Source of the DNA: Massilia litorea
Lineage (GTDB): Bacteria > Pseudomonadota > Gammaproteobacteria > Burkholderiales > Burkholderiaceae_D
NCBI RefSeq assembly: GCF_015101885.1
Contig: NZ_CP062941.1
Coordinates: forward strand, 3,162,001 to 3,226,000
Length of the DNA: 64,000 bases
Reading direction: 5' to 3'
The notes under the pieces are model-generated. The model was not told the origin of the DNA, searched no databases, and was given only the letters and a program-made list of their open reading frames with translations. Made by a program: the position numbers and the translations under genes. Shown piece after piece: positions 43,432-53,669 of the stretch; positions within the stretch are counted from its first letter, which is position 1; each line of letters opens with the position of its first letter.

Positions 43432-44664
43432 ATGCCCGGTCAAGGACAACGTCTGCAGGTACTCTGCGGTGGAATCTTCAGCCTGCTGCTGTCGCTGGGC
43501 GTGGCCCGCTTCGCCTATACTCCGCTCCTGCCCCTGATGCAGGAGCAGGCGGGCCTCGGCGTTCGCGCGGCCGGCTGGCTGGCGGCAATCAACTATGCAG
43601 GCTATCTGTGCGGCGCCCTGGCTGCTTCCTCCATCGGCGACCTTGCGCTCAAGGACCGGCTGTACCGGGTCGGGATGGTGATCGCCGTGGTGAGCACCCT
43701 GGCGATGGGGCTCACCACCGATGTGGTCCTGTGGGCGCTCCTGCGCTTCGTTGGCGGCCTGAGCGCAGCCGCCGGCATGCTGCTCGGAACCGGCCTGATT
43801 CTCCATTGGCTGATCCGGCATGACCATCGCAGCGAACTCGGCATCCACTTCTCCGGCATCGGGCTCGGCATCGCCGGTTGTGCGGCGCTGGTGGAATTCC
43901 TGACCCAGGGACTGGACTGGCGCGAACAGTGGTTTGCGTTTGCGGCGGTGGGCGCGTTCCTGCTGATTCCCGCCCTGCGCTGGGTACCCAGGCCCGATGC
44001 GAGCGGCGTGACGACGACCGGCCAGAAGATGGAAGACCGGCCGCCCGGCGCGCTCTATCTCCAGATTTTTATCGCCGCCTATTTTTGCGCAGGGTTTGCC
44101 TATGTCATCGGCGCCACCTTCATCGTCGCCATCGTCAACAAGCTGCCTGGCCTGGCCGGGCAGGGAAACCTGGCTTTCCTCGCCATCGGCATCGGCGCGG
44201 CGCCGGCCTGTATCGTCTGGGACCTGGTCGCCCGCCGCACGGGCGACCTGAACGCCCTGATCCTGGCCGCCGTCCTTCAAATTGCCGGGATCCTGCTGCC
44301 GCTGCTGGCCGGCGGCCTGGTCATGACCATCGTCGGTGCCCTGCTGTTTGGCGCGACCTTTGTCGGGATGGTCAGCCTGGTCATGACCATGGCCGGCCGC
44401 TACTACCCGAACCGGCCCGCCAAAATGATGGGGAAAATGAGCATGTCCTACGGGGCGGGACAAATTGTCGGTCCGGCCGCCACCGGTGCGCTCGCCGCCC
44501 ATTTCGGCAGCTACGAGGTGGGACTGTACCTGGCGGCGGCGATGATGCTCCTCGGGACCTGTCTGTTGCTGGTCCTCCGATCGGTGGAAAGCGGAGCCGA
44601 GGCGCGTGCGGCCGACGGCAAGGAGCCTGCCCGTCGCCAGGCGAGGCAGTCCGGGCGGTCCTGA
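43432..44664 (+). CDS. YbfB/YjiJ-family MFS transporter
   Basis: The 410-residue 12-helix protein begins LLSLGVARFAYTPLLPLMQEQAGL, the typical first helix of the YbfB/YjiJ group, and has the INYAGYLCGALAAS segment. The ATG at 43432 has a TAGGAG ribosome-binding site at 5 bases. The group is of uncertain substrate and is thought to export or import small metabolites. It is followed by an SDR gene after 161 bp in the same direction. Confidence 0.88.
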   Translation: MPGQGQRLQVLCGGIFSLLLSLGVARFAYTPLLPLMQEQAGLGVRAAGWLAAINYAGYLCGALAASSIGDLALKDRLYRVGMVIAVVSTLAMGLTTDVVLWALLRFVGGLSAAAGMLLGTGLILHWLIRHDHRSELGIHFSGIGLGIAGCAALVEFLTQGLDWREQWFAFAAVGAFLLIPALRWVPRPDASGVTTTGQKMEDRPPGALYLQIFIAAYFCAGFAYVIGATFIVAIVNKLPGLAGQGNLAFLAIGIGAAPACIVWDLVARRTGDLNALILAAVLQIAGILLPLLAGGLVMTIVGALLFGATFVGMVSLVMTMAGRYYPNRPAKMMGKMSMSYGAGQIVGPAATGALAAHFGSYEVGLYLAAAMMLLGTCLLLVLRSVESGAEARAADGKEPARRQARQSGRS

Positions 44665-44825
44665 TCGTTCAGCCATCGCGCGGACAAAAACGGCCAGGAT
44701 CGGCCAGCCTGCCTTCGCGTTCCGCGCAGCCTTCGTATTCCGCGAAGCGCCAATTGCCGATATCGGGAAAAGCTGCATAATCATCCATCTCACCACTACC
44801 GGCCGTCGGAAAAAGAAAGGACATC

Positions 44826-45617
44826 GTGGATCTCAAGCTCACCAACAAACTGGCACTCGTCACCGGCAGCACCGCCGGCATCGGCCGTGCAATCGTCGAA
44901 GCGCTGGCACGCGAAGGCGCACGCGTGATCGTGAACGGGCGCACCCAGGCCGCGGTCGATGCGGCGATTGCGGAAATCAACACCTCCACCGGCGCGGACG
45001 TGCTCGGATTCGCCGGCGATCTCGGCACCGCAGCCGCCGCCGAGGAGCTTGGACGCCGGTATCCGGCTGTCGACATCCTGGTCAACAACCTGGGCATTTT
45101 CGAGGCGAAGCCGTTCGAGGACATTCCCGACGAGGACTGGATGCGCTTTTTTGAAGTGAATGTGCTGAGCGGCGTGCGCCTGGCGCGCCTCTACCTGCCA
45201 TCGATGAGGCAGCGCAACTGGGGCCGCATCATTTTCATTTCGAGCGAAAGTGCGATCCAGATCCCCACCGAGATGATCCATTACGGCACCACCAAAACCG
45301 CCCAGCTGGCGGTGTCGCGCGGTCTTGCCGAAACGGTGGCGGGCACCGGCATTACGGTCAACAGCATTCTCCCGGGGCCTACCAGGTCGCGCGGCGTCAG
45401 GGACTTTGTCGAAGAGCTGGGCAAGGCGCAAGGCATGTCATTCGACCAGACCGAGAAGGAGTTCTTCGAGAAGGCGCGTCCGACCTCGCTCATCAAGCGC
45501 TTTGCCGCACCGGAGGAAGTCGCTTCGCTGGTGGCGTACATCGCCAGCCCGCTGGCGTCCGCCACCACGGGCGCGGCCTTGCGTGCGGACGGCGGAGTGG
45601 TGAAGAGCGTGGTCTGA
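44826..45617 (+). CDS. Short-chain dehydrogenase/reductase
   Basis: The 263-residue classical SDR has TGSTAGIGRAIVEALA (cofactor-binding TGxxxGxG), NNLGIFEAKPFED (NNxG), the SSESAIQIPTEMIHYGTTK catalytic stretch with the YxxxK motif, and an oxyanion Ser. The start is GTG 44826 with AAAGG upstream. It probably reduces a carbonyl or oxidises an alcohol with NAD(P)H. The substrate cannot be assigned. Its C-terminus has the common ATTGAALRADGGVV ending. Confidence 0.9.
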   Translation: MDLKLTNKLALVTGSTAGIGRAIVEALAREGARVIVNGRTQAAVDAAIAEINTSTGADVLGFAGDLGTAAAAEELGRRYPAVDILVNNLGIFEAKPFEDIPDEDWMRFFEVNVLSGVRLARLYLPSMRQRNWGRIIFISSESAIQIPTEMIHYGTTKTAQLAVSRGLAETVAGTGITVNSILPGPTRSRGVRDFVEELGKAQGMSFDQTEKEFFEKARPTSLIKRFAAPEEVASLVAYIASPLASATTGAALRADGGVVKSVV

Positions 45618-45676
45618 CTACCCGTGGCGGATCGAGAAGCGCGGTCGGTCAGCAGAAACAGACAGGAAGATGTACG

Positions 45677-46084
45677 TCAGGCGGCTGCGACGACGGTCCC
45701 CTGCGCGAGCGCGCACAGCGTTTCGACACCCTCTACCACAACGAAGATCTCGCACTGGCACACGGCCTGGCGCTTGCCCGCACTACGTGCCCTGGCACGC
45801 GCCAGCAGGTGCGACCCCTTGGCCGGCTTGATGTAATTGATCTTGAATTCCGAGGTCAGCGCATTGCCGCCCAGGGCCAGGCCGCCAGCGAAGGTAATGG
45901 CGTTATCCGCCAGGTAGCTGAGCACCCCGCCATGCACGAAGCCATGCTGTTGCTTGTGGTGGTCTGCTATCCGCAGGGACAGTTCGGCATGATCGGACCC
46001 GACCTGGGTCAGCTCGGCACCGATGAACTGGCTGAAAGCTTGCGATTCAAACACCTGATGGGCGAAAGCCGATAAATTTTCCAT
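45677..46084 (-). CDS. PaaI-type hotdog thioesterase
   Basis: The 135-residue hotdog-fold protein has the segment HGFVHGGVLSYLADNAITFAGG, where the catalytic Asp or Glu and the HGG turn of PaaI/YdiI thioesterases reside. It hydrolyses acyl- or aryl-CoA thioesters in the cytosol. It converges on the SDR gene. Start ATG 46084 is clear. The substrate is unknown. Aromatic-CoA hydrolysis fits the general lifestyle but is inference. Confidence 0.85.
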   Translation of the reverse strand: MENLSAFAHQVFESQAFSQFIGAELTQVGSDHAELSLRIADHHKQQHGFVHGGVLSYLADNAITFAGGLALGGNALTSEFKINYIKPAKGSHLLARARARSAGKRQAVCQCEIFVVVEGVETLCALAQGTVVAAA

Positions 46085-46216
46085 CGTATTTCCCAGGGGG
46101 CTAAATTGCTGTTACTGTAAAAGATGGTCGCTTTGGTATGCCAGCCGGAATATTCGTACCTGGCATGTTCTCAAGAGTTCATCTGCTCTCGTCCATGGCT
46201 GCAACCATCAGCCTCT

Positions 46217-46546
46217 TCACCCCAGCTGGCCACCCATCCCGTGAGCGAGTGGAACCAGGAGGTCGGCAACGACGTCACCCCGAAGTGGGCCATCTACAAG
46301 TTCAGCGAATTCACGCATCTGGTTTCGCAGCTCGGCCATGCGTGCAGTAGGCTCGGCTTGTGTCGCCCAGCAGAGTTCGGACGGCCATTGGGCATACGCG
46401 AAATAGTGGCCGTCGGCGCACCGATGCAAACGCGACCCCAGACCGCCTCGCTCATCGCGTATAAGTCTGGTCAGTTCCAGCCAGGCGTGCTCGAAGTCTC
46501 GCTCATGACCAGAGGCTACTTTCCATCTAAAGTAAATCGCGTGCAT
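46217..46546 (-). CDS. Antibiotic-biosynthesis-monooxygenase-fold small protein
   Basis: About 109 residues from ATG 46546 (HAIYFRWKVASGHERDFEHAWLEL at the start, HRCADGHYFAYAQWPS in the middle). This is the ferredoxin-like dimeric ABM fold. An in-frame TTG at 46570 would add eight residues. ABM proteins act as small cofactor-free oxygenases or scaffolds. Here no partner is evident. It lies between the thioesterase and the GNAT genes on the same strand, with gaps above 40 bp. Confidence 0.7.
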   Translation of the reverse strand: MHAIYFRWKVASGHERDFEHAWLELTRLIRDERGGLGSRLHRCADGHYFAYAQWPSELCWATQAEPTARMAELRNQMREFAELVDGPLRGDVVADLLVPLAHGMGGQLG

Positions 46547-46612
46547 CACATCCTGTCGGGTTGTGGCCAAATCCTTCCGGCCGCAAGTCGATACCAGTTT
46601 GCCTTTAATAGT

Positions 46613-47167
46613 TCAGGCAGCAGGACCCCTTGCCATGGTTACAGGAGCGAAGGTCCGCTCACGCGTATAAATGCCGACCGCTTTGCCGTATATCTCAGTT
46701 TCCGCTTCATGAGTCAGTCCAAGGCGCCCGGCAACGCGCAGCGATGCTTCATTGGCTGAAGAAATGAGAGCCCGAACTTTGGGTTCGCGTCGGATCTCGA
46801 ACGCATGGTTCAGGGCCGCCGCCGCCGCTTCGTTCGCGAATCCCTGGCCCCAAAAGGCGCGATAGGTATTCCAGCCAAGTTCCATCACGGTGGAGTCCTC
46901 GCGAAAGAACGCGCCGACAGTCCCGATGAGTTGACCAGTCTCCTTTTCCTCGACAGCCCACCATCCGGCGCCATGGATGAGCCATAGTCCGGCTTGTGAA
47001 CAGAAGATGCGCCATGCAGCCTGGCGGGCGGCCGGGACCAGGTGGGCCGAGCTGACAGGGTCGGCGCAATGCGCTGCGAAAGCGTCAAAGTCCGCCCGTC
47101 GATATTCACGAAGCACGAGTCGCTTCGTGTGAAGGGTGGGAACAGAAGTGATGAACTCGCTATTCAT
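46613..47167 (-). CDS. GNAT-family N-acetyltransferase (RimJ/RimL-like)
   Basis: The 184-residue protein starts with TLHTKRLVLREYRRADFDAF, typical of RimJ-type GNATs, and contains the acetyl-CoA-binding segment GWNTYRAFWGQGFANEAAAAA and ANEASLRVAGRLGLTH near the end. It could acetylate ribosomal proteins, amines or antibiotics. No specific substrate is suggested by the setting. Confidence 0.87.
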   Translation of the reverse strand: MNSEFITSVPTLHTKRLVLREYRRADFDAFAAHCADPVSSAHLVPAARQAAWRIFCSQAGLWLIHGAGWWAVEEKETGQLIGTVGAFFREDSTVMELGWNTYRAFWGQGFANEAAAAALNHAFEIRREPKVRALISSANEASLRVAGRLGLTHEAETEIYGKAVGIYTRERTFAPVTMARGPAA

Positions 47168-47438
47168 GAGCCAGATTCCATGTGCTGGTGCCGGATAAGT
47201 ATGGCTCAGTGTACGAGCTTGTTGCCATCAGAGCAAGTAACAGGCGCGCGCGCAGCGGGCGTCGGTTTGTTTTGTCATACGGCCGGCCGCGTTGCGGGGC
47301 AGGCTGCGCATCGCGCAATGCGCGAACCACAGGTATGCCGTGATTGGCTTAAAATAGACCGGCTATCCAATCCGCCGCACCTTGCCGTCGCGCGGCCGGG
47401 CACGCAGCCGGGCGCACGGTGGTACTGGAGGAAAGCGA

Positions 47439-49316
47439 ATGAACCTGCTACAGGCTATCGACGATCCGTCAGCGCTGCGCCGGCTTCCGCGCGCCCAGCT
47501 TGAACCGCTGGCCCGGGAGTTGCGCCAGTTCCTGCTCGAATCGGTGGCGCGTACCGGCGGCCACCTCTCATCCAACCTGGGCACCGTCGAGCTGACGATT
47601 GCGCTGCACTACGTGTTCGACACGCCGCGTGACCGCATCGTCTGGGACGTGGGGCACCAGAGTTATGGCCATAAGGTGCTGACCGGCAGGCGCGAGCGGA
47701 TGGGGTCGCTGCGCCAGCAGGGCGGCCTCTCCGGCTTTCCGCGCCGCAGCGAAAGCGTCTACGACACCTTCGGCACCGCCCACTCGTCCACCTCCATTTC
47801 GGCCGCGCTCGGCATGGCGCAGGCCGCCAGGCTGTGCGGCGAGGACCGGCATGCAGTGGCCGTCATCGGCGACGGCGCGATGAGCGCCGGGCTGGCCTAC
47901 GAGGCCATGAACAACGCCGGGATTGCCGGCGACCTGCGGCTGCTGGTCATCCTGAACGACAACGAGATGTCGATCTCGCCCGCGGTCGGGGCCCTGAGCC
48001 GCTATCTGGCGCGCCTGCTCTCGAGCCATGCGGTCGCGGCGGCGAAGCAGGCCGGCCAGGCCGTGCTGCCCGAGCCGGTGCTTGAAGTGGCGCGCCGGCT
48101 GGAAGAGCACGCCAAGGGCATGGTGTTGCCGGCCGCGACGCTGTTCGAGCATTTCGGCTTCGACTACGTCGGGCCGATCGACGGCCACGATCTCGACGCC
48201 CTGGTGCCGACGCTGGAAAACCTGCGCGCACGCACGGGCCCGCAGTTCCTCCACATCATTACGAAGAAGGGGCGGGGCTACAAGCTCGCCGAAGCCGAGC
48301 CGACCCGCTACCACGGCACCGGCAAATTCGATCACGCGCTCGGCTTGACCGCACCGGCGCCGGCGGCGGGCAAACCGAGCTATACCGAGGTGTTCGGCGA
48401 CTGGCTGTGCGACATGGCTGCCGCCGACCCGCGCCTGGTCGGCATCACCCCGGCGATGCGCGAAGGCTCGGGCCTGGTCCGCTTCGAGCAGCTTTATCCG
48501 GAGCGCTATTTCGACGTCGGCATCGCCGAGCAGCACGCCGTCACCTTCGCGGGCGGCCTTGCAGCCGAGGGCATGAAGCCGGTGGTGGCGATCTATTCGA
48601 CCTTCCTCCAGCGTGCCTACGACCAGCTGATCCACGACGTGGCGCTGCAGGATCTCGACGTCACCTTCGCCATCGACAGGGCCGGCCTGGTTGGCGCCGA
48701 TGGCGCCACGCATGCCGGGAATTACGACATCGCTTACCTGCGCTGCGTCCCGAACATGGTGCTGATGGCAGCGTCCGACGAAAACGAATGCCGCAGGATG
48801 CTCAGCACGGCGTACCGCCACCCCGGGCCGGCCGCGGTGCGCTTCCCGCGCGGCACCGGGCCCGGCGTGGCGGTGGAGGAGACGCTGGAGGAGATCGCTT
48901 TCGGGCGCGGCGAGATCCGGCACGAAGGGCGCGGCACGGCCATCCTCGCCTTCGGCTCCATGCTGGCGCCGAGCCTTGCCGCCGGGCGGACGCTGGGCGC
49001 GACGGTGGCGAACATGCGCTTCATCAAGCCGCTCGACGGCGAGCTGGTACTGCGGCTGGCGCGTACGCACGCCCGGCTGGTGACGGTGGAGGAGGGCTGC
49101 CTGATGGGCGGCGCGGGGGCCGCGGTGGCGGAGGCGCTGGCCGCCGCAGGCGTGGTCAAGCCCCTGCTGATGCTGGGCTTGCCCGACATTTTTGTCCAGC
49201 ACGGCGATCCGGCCGCCCTGCTGGCCGCCGCCGGGCTCGACGCGGACGGGATCGCCGCTGCGATCCGCCGGCGTTTTCCGGACGAGCAGGGAAGGCGGGT
49301 GGCGAATGACAGCTGA
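47439..49316 (+). CDS. dxs: 1-deoxy-D-xylulose-5-phosphate synthase
   Basis: The 625-residue protein has the thiamine-diphosphate motif [32 protein letters not shown], the DxS-type RFPRGTGPG, and the [13 protein letters not shown] [17 protein letters not shown] segment. It makes the first committed intermediate of the MEP isoprenoid pathway from pyruvate and glyceraldehyde-3-phosphate. It opens the hopanoid operon, as in many hopanoid producers. A GGAGGAAAGCG ribosome-binding site fixes the ATG at 47439. The last 11 bp overlap hpnD. Confidence 0.95.
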   Translation: MNLLQAIDDPSALRRLPRAQLEPLARELRQFLLESVARTGGHLSSNLGTVELTIALHYVFDTPRDRIVWDVGHQSYGHKVLTGRRERMGSLRQQGGLSGFPRRSESVYDTFGTAHSSTSISAALGMAQAARLCGEDRHAVAVIGDGAMSAGLAYEAMNNAGIAGDLRLLVILNDNEMSISPAVGALSRYLARLLSSHAVAAAKQAGQAVLPEPVLEVARRLEEHAKGMVLPAATLFEHFGFDYVGPIDGHDLDALVPTLENLRARTGPQFLHIITKKGRGYKLAEAEPTRYHGTGKFDHALGLTAPAPAAGKPSYTEVFGDWLCDMAAADPRLVGITPAMREGSGLVRFEQLYPERYFDVGIAEQHAVTFAGGLAAEGMKPVVAIYSTFLQRAYDQLIHDVALQDLDVTFAIDRAGLVGADGATHAGNYDIAYLRCVPNMVLMAASDENECRRMLSTAYRHPGPAAVRFPRGTGPGVAVEETLEEIAFGRGEIRHEGRGTAILAFGSMLAPSLAAGRTLGATVANMRFIKPLDGELVLRLARTHARLVTVEEGCLMGGAGAAVAEALAAAGVVKPLLMLGLPDIFVQHGDPAALLAAAGLDADGIAAAIRRRFPDEQGRRVANDS

Positions 49317-50205
49317 GCGCGAACAGGCAGGTGCCGGGACCGGCGCGCACCATGCAGGTGCCCCGGGGACGCCCGCACCCGCGCCCACGCCCGCGCCGGC
49401 ACCGGTGCGCAGCTCCTTCTACACGGCGATGCGCCTGCTGCCGGCGCCGCAGCGCGCCGCGATGCTCGAGATCTACGCCTTCTGCCGCGCGGTGGACGAC
49501 ATCGCCGACGGCACCGACCCGGTGCCGGCCAGGCGGGCCGCCCTCGAACGCTGGCGCGCCGACATCCGGGCCTGCTGCGCGGGCGCCGGTCCGGAAACAC
49601 TGGGGGCGCTGCAAGGCCACATCAACGCCTTCGGGCTGGCCTGCGCGGATTTCGAGGCGGTCATCGACGGCATGCTGATGGACGCCGGGGCCGAGCCGCT
49701 GTGTGCGCCGCCGGCGGCCACCCTGGACCTGTACTGCGACCGCGTCGCCAGCGCCGTCGGGCGCCTGTCGGTGAAGGTGTTCGGCGTGCCAGGCGACGAC
49801 GGCGTCCTGCTCGCGCATCACCTGGGACGCGCGCTCCAGCTCACCAACATCCTGCGCGACATCGACGAGGACGCCGCCGTCGGGCGCGTCTACCTGCCGC
49901 GCGAGCCGCTGCTGGAGGCCGGCGTCGTCCTGGACGACAGCACGGCCGGCGCCATCGCCGCCGATCCGGCCCTGGCCCGCGCCTGCCCGCAGGTGGCGGC
50001 CCAGGCGCAGCGGCATTTCGACGCCGCCCGGCGCCTCATGCGCGGCTACCCGGCGGCGCGCGTGCGCACGCCGCGGCTGATGGGCGCGGTTTACCTTGCG
50101 CTGCTGGGGCGCCTGTGCGAACGTGGCTGGGACTGTCCGCGCGCGCCGGTGCGGGTCGGCAAGCTGGCGCGGGCAGGCATCCTGTTGCGGCATGCGCTCG
50201 TGTAG
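49306..50205 (+). CDS. hpnD: Presqualene diphosphate synthase
   Basis: The 299-residue squalene/phytoene synthase-family enzyme has both Asp-rich motifs (DDIAD, 64-68, and [12 protein letters not shown]) and [10 protein letters not shown], as in HpnD. It condenses two farnesyl diphosphates to presqualene diphosphate, the first step to squalene in bacteria with hpnCDE. The N-terminal 33 residues are an Ala/Pro-rich extension absent from most homologues. Start 49306 overlaps dxs by 11 bp. hpnC and hpnE are not in this window. Confidence 0.88.
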   Translation: MTAEREQAGAGTGAHHAGAPGTPAPAPTPAPAPVRSSFYTAMRLLPAPQRAAMLEIYAFCRAVDDIADGTDPVPARRAALERWRADIRACCAGAGPETLGALQGHINAFGLACADFEAVIDGMLMDAGAEPLCAPPAATLDLYCDRVASAVGRLSVKVFGVPGDDGVLLAHHLGRALQLTNILRDIDEDAAVGRVYLPREPLLEAGVVLDDSTAGAIAADPALARACPQVAAQAQRHFDAARRLMRGYPAARVRTPRLMGAVYLALLGRLCERGWDCPRAPVRVGKLARAGILLRHALV

Positions 50206-50230
50206 CGTCGGCCAGCGTGAAGAGGGAGCG

Positions 50231-52237
50231 ATGCGATATTCGGCGTGCGGAGCGATGGGGATGGAGGCGGGCCTGGCCGGCGCGGCCCGCCTGGACGCGC
50301 AGCCTACCCGGCTCGCCAGCGCGATCGATGCCGCGCTCGGCGCCGTGCTGGACGACCAGCGGCCCGACGGGCACTGGGTGTACGAGCTGGAAGCCGATGC
50401 CACCATCCCGGCCGAATACGTGCTGATGGTGCATTTCCTGGGCGAGCCGCCCGATGCAGTGCTGGAAGCCAAGATCGGCCGCCACCTGCGCCGGGTCCAG
50501 GGCGCGCACGGCGGCTGGCCGCTGTTCCACGGCGGCGCCTACGACCCCAGCGCCAGCGTGAAGGCCTATTTCGCGCTGAAGATGATCGGCGACCCGGTCG
50601 ACGCCCCGCACATGGCGCGTGCCCGCGCCGCCATCCTGGCCCACGGCGGGGCCGAACAGAGCAATGTGTTCACGCGCTTCCTGCTGGCGCTGTACGGCAT
50701 CGTGCCCTGGGACGCGGTGCCGGCCATGCCGGTCGAGATCGCGCTGCTGCCGGAGTGGTTTCCTTTCCACCTGACGAAGGTGTCGTACTGGACCCGCACC
50801 GTGCTCACGCCCTTGCTGGTGCTGGGCGCGCTCAAGCCGCGCGCGCGCAACCCGCGCGCGGTCGGCATCGACGAGCTGTTCCTGGCGCCCCCTGGCCAGC
50901 TGCGGGTGACGGCGCGCGCGCCGCACCAGAGCCGCCTGTGGTTCGCATTCTTCCGCACCGTCGAGCGCCACGTGCGCCGCCTGGAGCCGCGCATTCCCGC
51001 GCGCCTGCGCCGCCGCGCCATCGAGCGCGCCAGCGCCTTCGTGCGCGCGCGCCTGAACGGCGAGCACGGGCTGGGCGCCATCTTCCCGGCGATGGTCAAC
51101 GCGGTCCAGATGCTGGACGCGCTGGGCCTGGAGCGCAATACCGGGGAGTACGCCGGCGCGCGCCGCGCCATCGACAGGCTGCTGGTCGACCGCGGCGAGG
51201 AGGCGTATTGCCAGCCCTGTTTCTCGCCGGTCTGGGATACGGCGCTGATGTGCCACGCGCTGCTGGAAACCGGGACCCTGCAGGCAATCGATGCCGCCTT
51301 GCGCGGCCTCGAATGGCTGCGCCCGCTGCAGATCCTCGACCTGCACGGCGACTGGAGCCTGAACCGTCCCGGCCTGCGTCCCGGCGGCTGGGCCTTCCAG
51401 TATGCGAACGCGCACTACCCGGACGTGGACGACACGGCGGTGGTGGCCATGGCGATGCACCGCGCCGACCGCGTGCTGGGCGAGCCCAGGTTCGCCGACG
51501 CCGTCGAACGCGCGCACGAGTGGGTCCTCGGCATGCAGAGCCGCGACGGCGGCTGGGGCGCCTTCGACCCCGACAATACCTGCCGCTACCTGAACAACAT
51601 TCCCTTTGCCGACCACGGCGCGCTGCTCGACCCGCCGACCGCCGACGTCTCGGCGCGCTGCCTGTCGATGCTGGCCCAGCTCGACCCGCAGGCCTGCCGG
51701 CGGCGCGGCTCGCCGGCGGCGCGCGCGCTCGACTGGCTGCTGTGCGCCCAAGAGCCGCACGGCGCCTGGTACGGCCGCTGGGGCATCAACTACGTGTACG
51801 GCGTCTGGTCCGCGCTGTGCGCGCTCAACGCGGCCGGCATGGGGATGGAGGCCAGGCCGGTCGCGCGCGCGGTCGACTGGCTGCATGCGGTGCAGAATCC
51901 GGACGGCGGCTGGGGCGAGGACGGCAGCAGCTACCGTCTCGACTATGCCGGCCATGAACCTTTCCAGTCGCTGCCGTCGCAGACCGCCTGGGCGCTGCTC
52001 GGCCTGATGGCGGCCGGCGCCGTCGACTCGCCGGCGGTCGCGCGCGGCATCGACTGGCTGCTCGAACAGCAGCGCGCGGACGGGCTGTGGGACGAGGAAC
52101 ACCATACGGCGACCGGCTTTGAACGGGTGTTCTACCTGCGCTATCACGGCTACGCCCGTTACTTCCCGCTGTGGGCGCTGGCGCGCTACCGCAAGCTGCG
52201 CGCGTCCGGCAGCAAGCGGGTCGGATTCGGGATGTGA
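50231..52237 (+). CDS. shc: Squalene-hopene cyclase
   Basis: The 668-residue protein is a normal-length cyclase. The catalytic DVDD motif is at 398-401 (YPDVDDTAVVAM). Several QW repeats are visible (for example GGWGAFDPDNT and NPDGGWGEDGSS). It converts squalene to hopene at the inner membrane. An in-frame ATG at 50255 would shorten the N-terminus. GGGAG upstream of 50231 supports the longer form. Its stop overlaps the GTG of hpnG (GTGA), and it lies 25 bp after hpnD. Confidence 0.95.
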   Translation: MRYSACGAMGMEAGLAGAARLDAQPTRLASAIDAALGAVLDDQRPDGHWVYELEADATIPAEYVLMVHFLGEPPDAVLEAKIGRHLRRVQGAHGGWPLFHGGAYDPSASVKAYFALKMIGDPVDAPHMARARAAILAHGGAEQSNVFTRFLLALYGIVPWDAVPAMPVEIALLPEWFPFHLTKVSYWTRTVLTPLLVLGALKPRARNPRAVGIDELFLAPPGQLRVTARAPHQSRLWFAFFRTVERHVRRLEPRIPARLRRRAIERASAFVRARLNGEHGLGAIFPAMVNAVQMLDALGLERNTGEYAGARRAIDRLLVDRGEEAYCQPCFSPVWDTALMCHALLETGTLQAIDAALRGLEWLRPLQILDLHGDWSLNRPGLRPGGWAFQYANAHYPDVDDTAVVAMAMHRADRVLGEPRFADAVERAHEWVLGMQSRDGGWGAFDPDNTCRYLNNIPFADHGALLDPPTADVSARCLSMLAQLDPQACRRRGSPAARALDWLLCAQEPHGAWYGRWGINYVYGVWSALCALNAAGMGMEARPVARAVDWLHAVQNPDGGWGEDGSSYRLDYAGHEPFQSLPSQTAWALLGLMAAGAVDSPAVARGIDWLLEQQRADGLWDEEHHTATGFERVFYLRYHGYARYFPLWALARYRKLRASGSKRVGFGM

Positions 52238-52962
52238 AGCCGGACCCCGCCCATAGCGGTGCACCGGTGCTGGTCGTGTGCGGCCTCGCCTTCGAGACGG
52301 CCATCGCGGCAGGACCAGGGGTGATCGCGGTGTGCGGACCCGGGCCGGCGAGGGTGGCGGCGGCCATCGACGCGCTCGCTGGCGGCACCGATGCCGGCTG
52401 GGCCGGCATCCTCAGCTTCGGTTGTGCCGGTGCGCTCGACCCGGCACTGCGGGCAGGGGACTGCGTGATGGCATCGAGCGTGACAAGCGCCGCGGGCACG
52501 TTCGCAGTCGATCCAGCCTGGACGCGCAGCTTGCAGGAGCGTCTGCCGCGTGCCCACTGCGGAGCGCTGGCGGGGTTGGACGCGCCGCTGATTTCGCGCG
52601 CCGCCAAGGCGCAGCTGTGGCAGGCGAGCGGGGCGCTGGCGGTCGACATGGAATCGCATGCTGCTGCGCTGGCCGCGCGCCGCCTGGGCTTGCCATTCGC
52701 CGCCATGCGGATCGTGCTCGACCCGGCCAGCCGCAGCCTGCCGCCCTGCGCGCTGACAGCGATGCGCAAGGACGGCACGACCGACCCGGCGGCACTGCTG
52801 CGCGCACTGGCCCTCGCCCCCGGCCAGCTGGCGCCGCTTCTCCTGCTTGCCGCAGACGCATGGCGCGCCCGGCGCACGCTGCGCGCGGTGCGGGCAAGAT
52901 TTGGGACGGCGCTTGCCCCGCCCGGCGGATCTCGCTCTGGCGCGCCTGACAAAATCTGTTGA
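52234..52962 (+). CDS. hpnG: Hopanoid-associated phosphorylase
   Basis: The 242-residue protein belongs to the nucleoside-phosphorylase-like family used in hopanoid side-chain synthesis (HpnG removes adenine from adenosyl hopane). The segment LSFGCAGALDPALRAGDCVMA and the VDMESHAAALAARRLGLPFAAMR motif with the conserved Glu are typical. Start GTG 52234 overlaps the shc stop. It is the last gene of the dxs-hpnD-shc-hpnG unit. The accessory small-gene array begins shortly after its stop. Confidence 0.9.
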   Translation: MKPDPAHSGAPVLVVCGLAFETAIAAGPGVIAVCGPGPARVAAAIDALAGGTDAGWAGILSFGCAGALDPALRAGDCVMASSVTSAAGTFAVDPAWTRSLQERLPRAHCGALAGLDAPLISRAAKAQLWQASGALAVDMESHAAALAARRLGLPFAAMRIVLDPASRSLPPCALTAMRKDGTTDPAALLRALALAPGQLAPLLLLAADAWRARRTLRAVRARFGTALAPPGGSRSGAPDKIC

Positions 52963-53270
52963 TTGCTTCAAGGTAGCTAGACCGCACACTGGGCCGTTCT
53001 GGCTACCAATCACTAGTGTCGTCCACGCCGGATTGCCCCCTCACCGTCATTCCAGCAATGCTGCGCGCGCAACAGCGAGGTGAGGCAGAAATTGCCATGC
53101 CTCGTTCCAGCAGATTTAACCTTGGCCTCGGGCATAAAGATTGCCCGGAAAAAAAGCCCGCCTTGGGGACAAAGCAAGACGCTAAAATACGTCTGCAATC
53201 GGCCAAGAGCGGTCGTTCCAATCAGCGTCTGTAATGTTAATCATTTGAACCTACAACCGTAACCAAGGCT
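52963..53270. other. Junction region between the hopanoid operon and the small-gene array
   Basis: 308 bp with no recognised gene. Base composition falls from the preceding coding DNA to a more AT-rich pattern toward 53150. Contains one copy of the array repeat (53158-53217) and an A-rich run at 53149-53155 next to GCCCG that might be part of a terminator for hpnG. No integrase or att site is visible here. Confidence 0.45.
53158..53217 (+). repeat. Array repeat copy 1
   Basis: Full-length but diverged copy of the roughly 60-bp element found in this array. The second half (GTCTGCAATCGGCCAAGAGCGG) matches closely to copies 5, 6 and 7. It lies 53 bp before the first small gene. Confidence 0.65.
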
Positions 53271-53669
53271 ATGAACGAAGGCTGGCAAAACGACGATTAC
53301 CTGATTCTTTTGGCTGAAGATGAGAGTGCCAAAGCGATGACAGCCTACGGTTTTGATCGGTTCATCCCGGGCTACTCACTAGTCGGTCTCAAAGGATGGG
53401 AAGAATTTATCGTGGTCAGTCCATCAGGTAGCCTGCACGTCGTCCCAACGGTTCCACTTGATGCTTCCCATGTCGTACCCTGTGTACTTCCTCAACCGAT
53501 TTCGCTGCAAGCCGACAGTCGCTTTACGAACAAGATCAAGTGGTACTTGAAACCCTTGGTTTTCGGAGGTAGCCCAACAGATGACGCGAACGTTGCATGG
53601 ATCTCGCATGCGCAACACACTGAAGTCGTCCGCTGGTGGAACGAGCAGTACAGGCAAGCGAAAGCGTAG
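53271..53669 (+). CDS. Small protein, possible SUKH/SMI1-type immunity
   Basis: The 132-residue protein contains AYGFDRFIPGYSLVGLKGWE followed by EFIVVSPSGSLHVVPTVPLD, a pattern like the core of SMI1/KNR4 (SUKH) proteins, where a glycine-rich turn precedes acidic strands. SUKH proteins act as immunity factors against polymorphic toxins. The match is by eye and partial. No toxin gene is adjacent. It is the first gene of the array and is followed by copy 2 of the repeat. No strong ribosome-binding site is seen (ACCAAGGCT upstream is weak). Confidence 0.55.
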   Translation: MNEGWQNDDYLILLAEDESAKAMTAYGFDRFIPGYSLVGLKGWEEFIVVSPSGSLHVVPTVPLDASHVVPCVLPQPISLQADSRFTNKIKWYLKPLVFGGSPTDDANVAWISHAQHTEVVRWWNEQYRQAKA

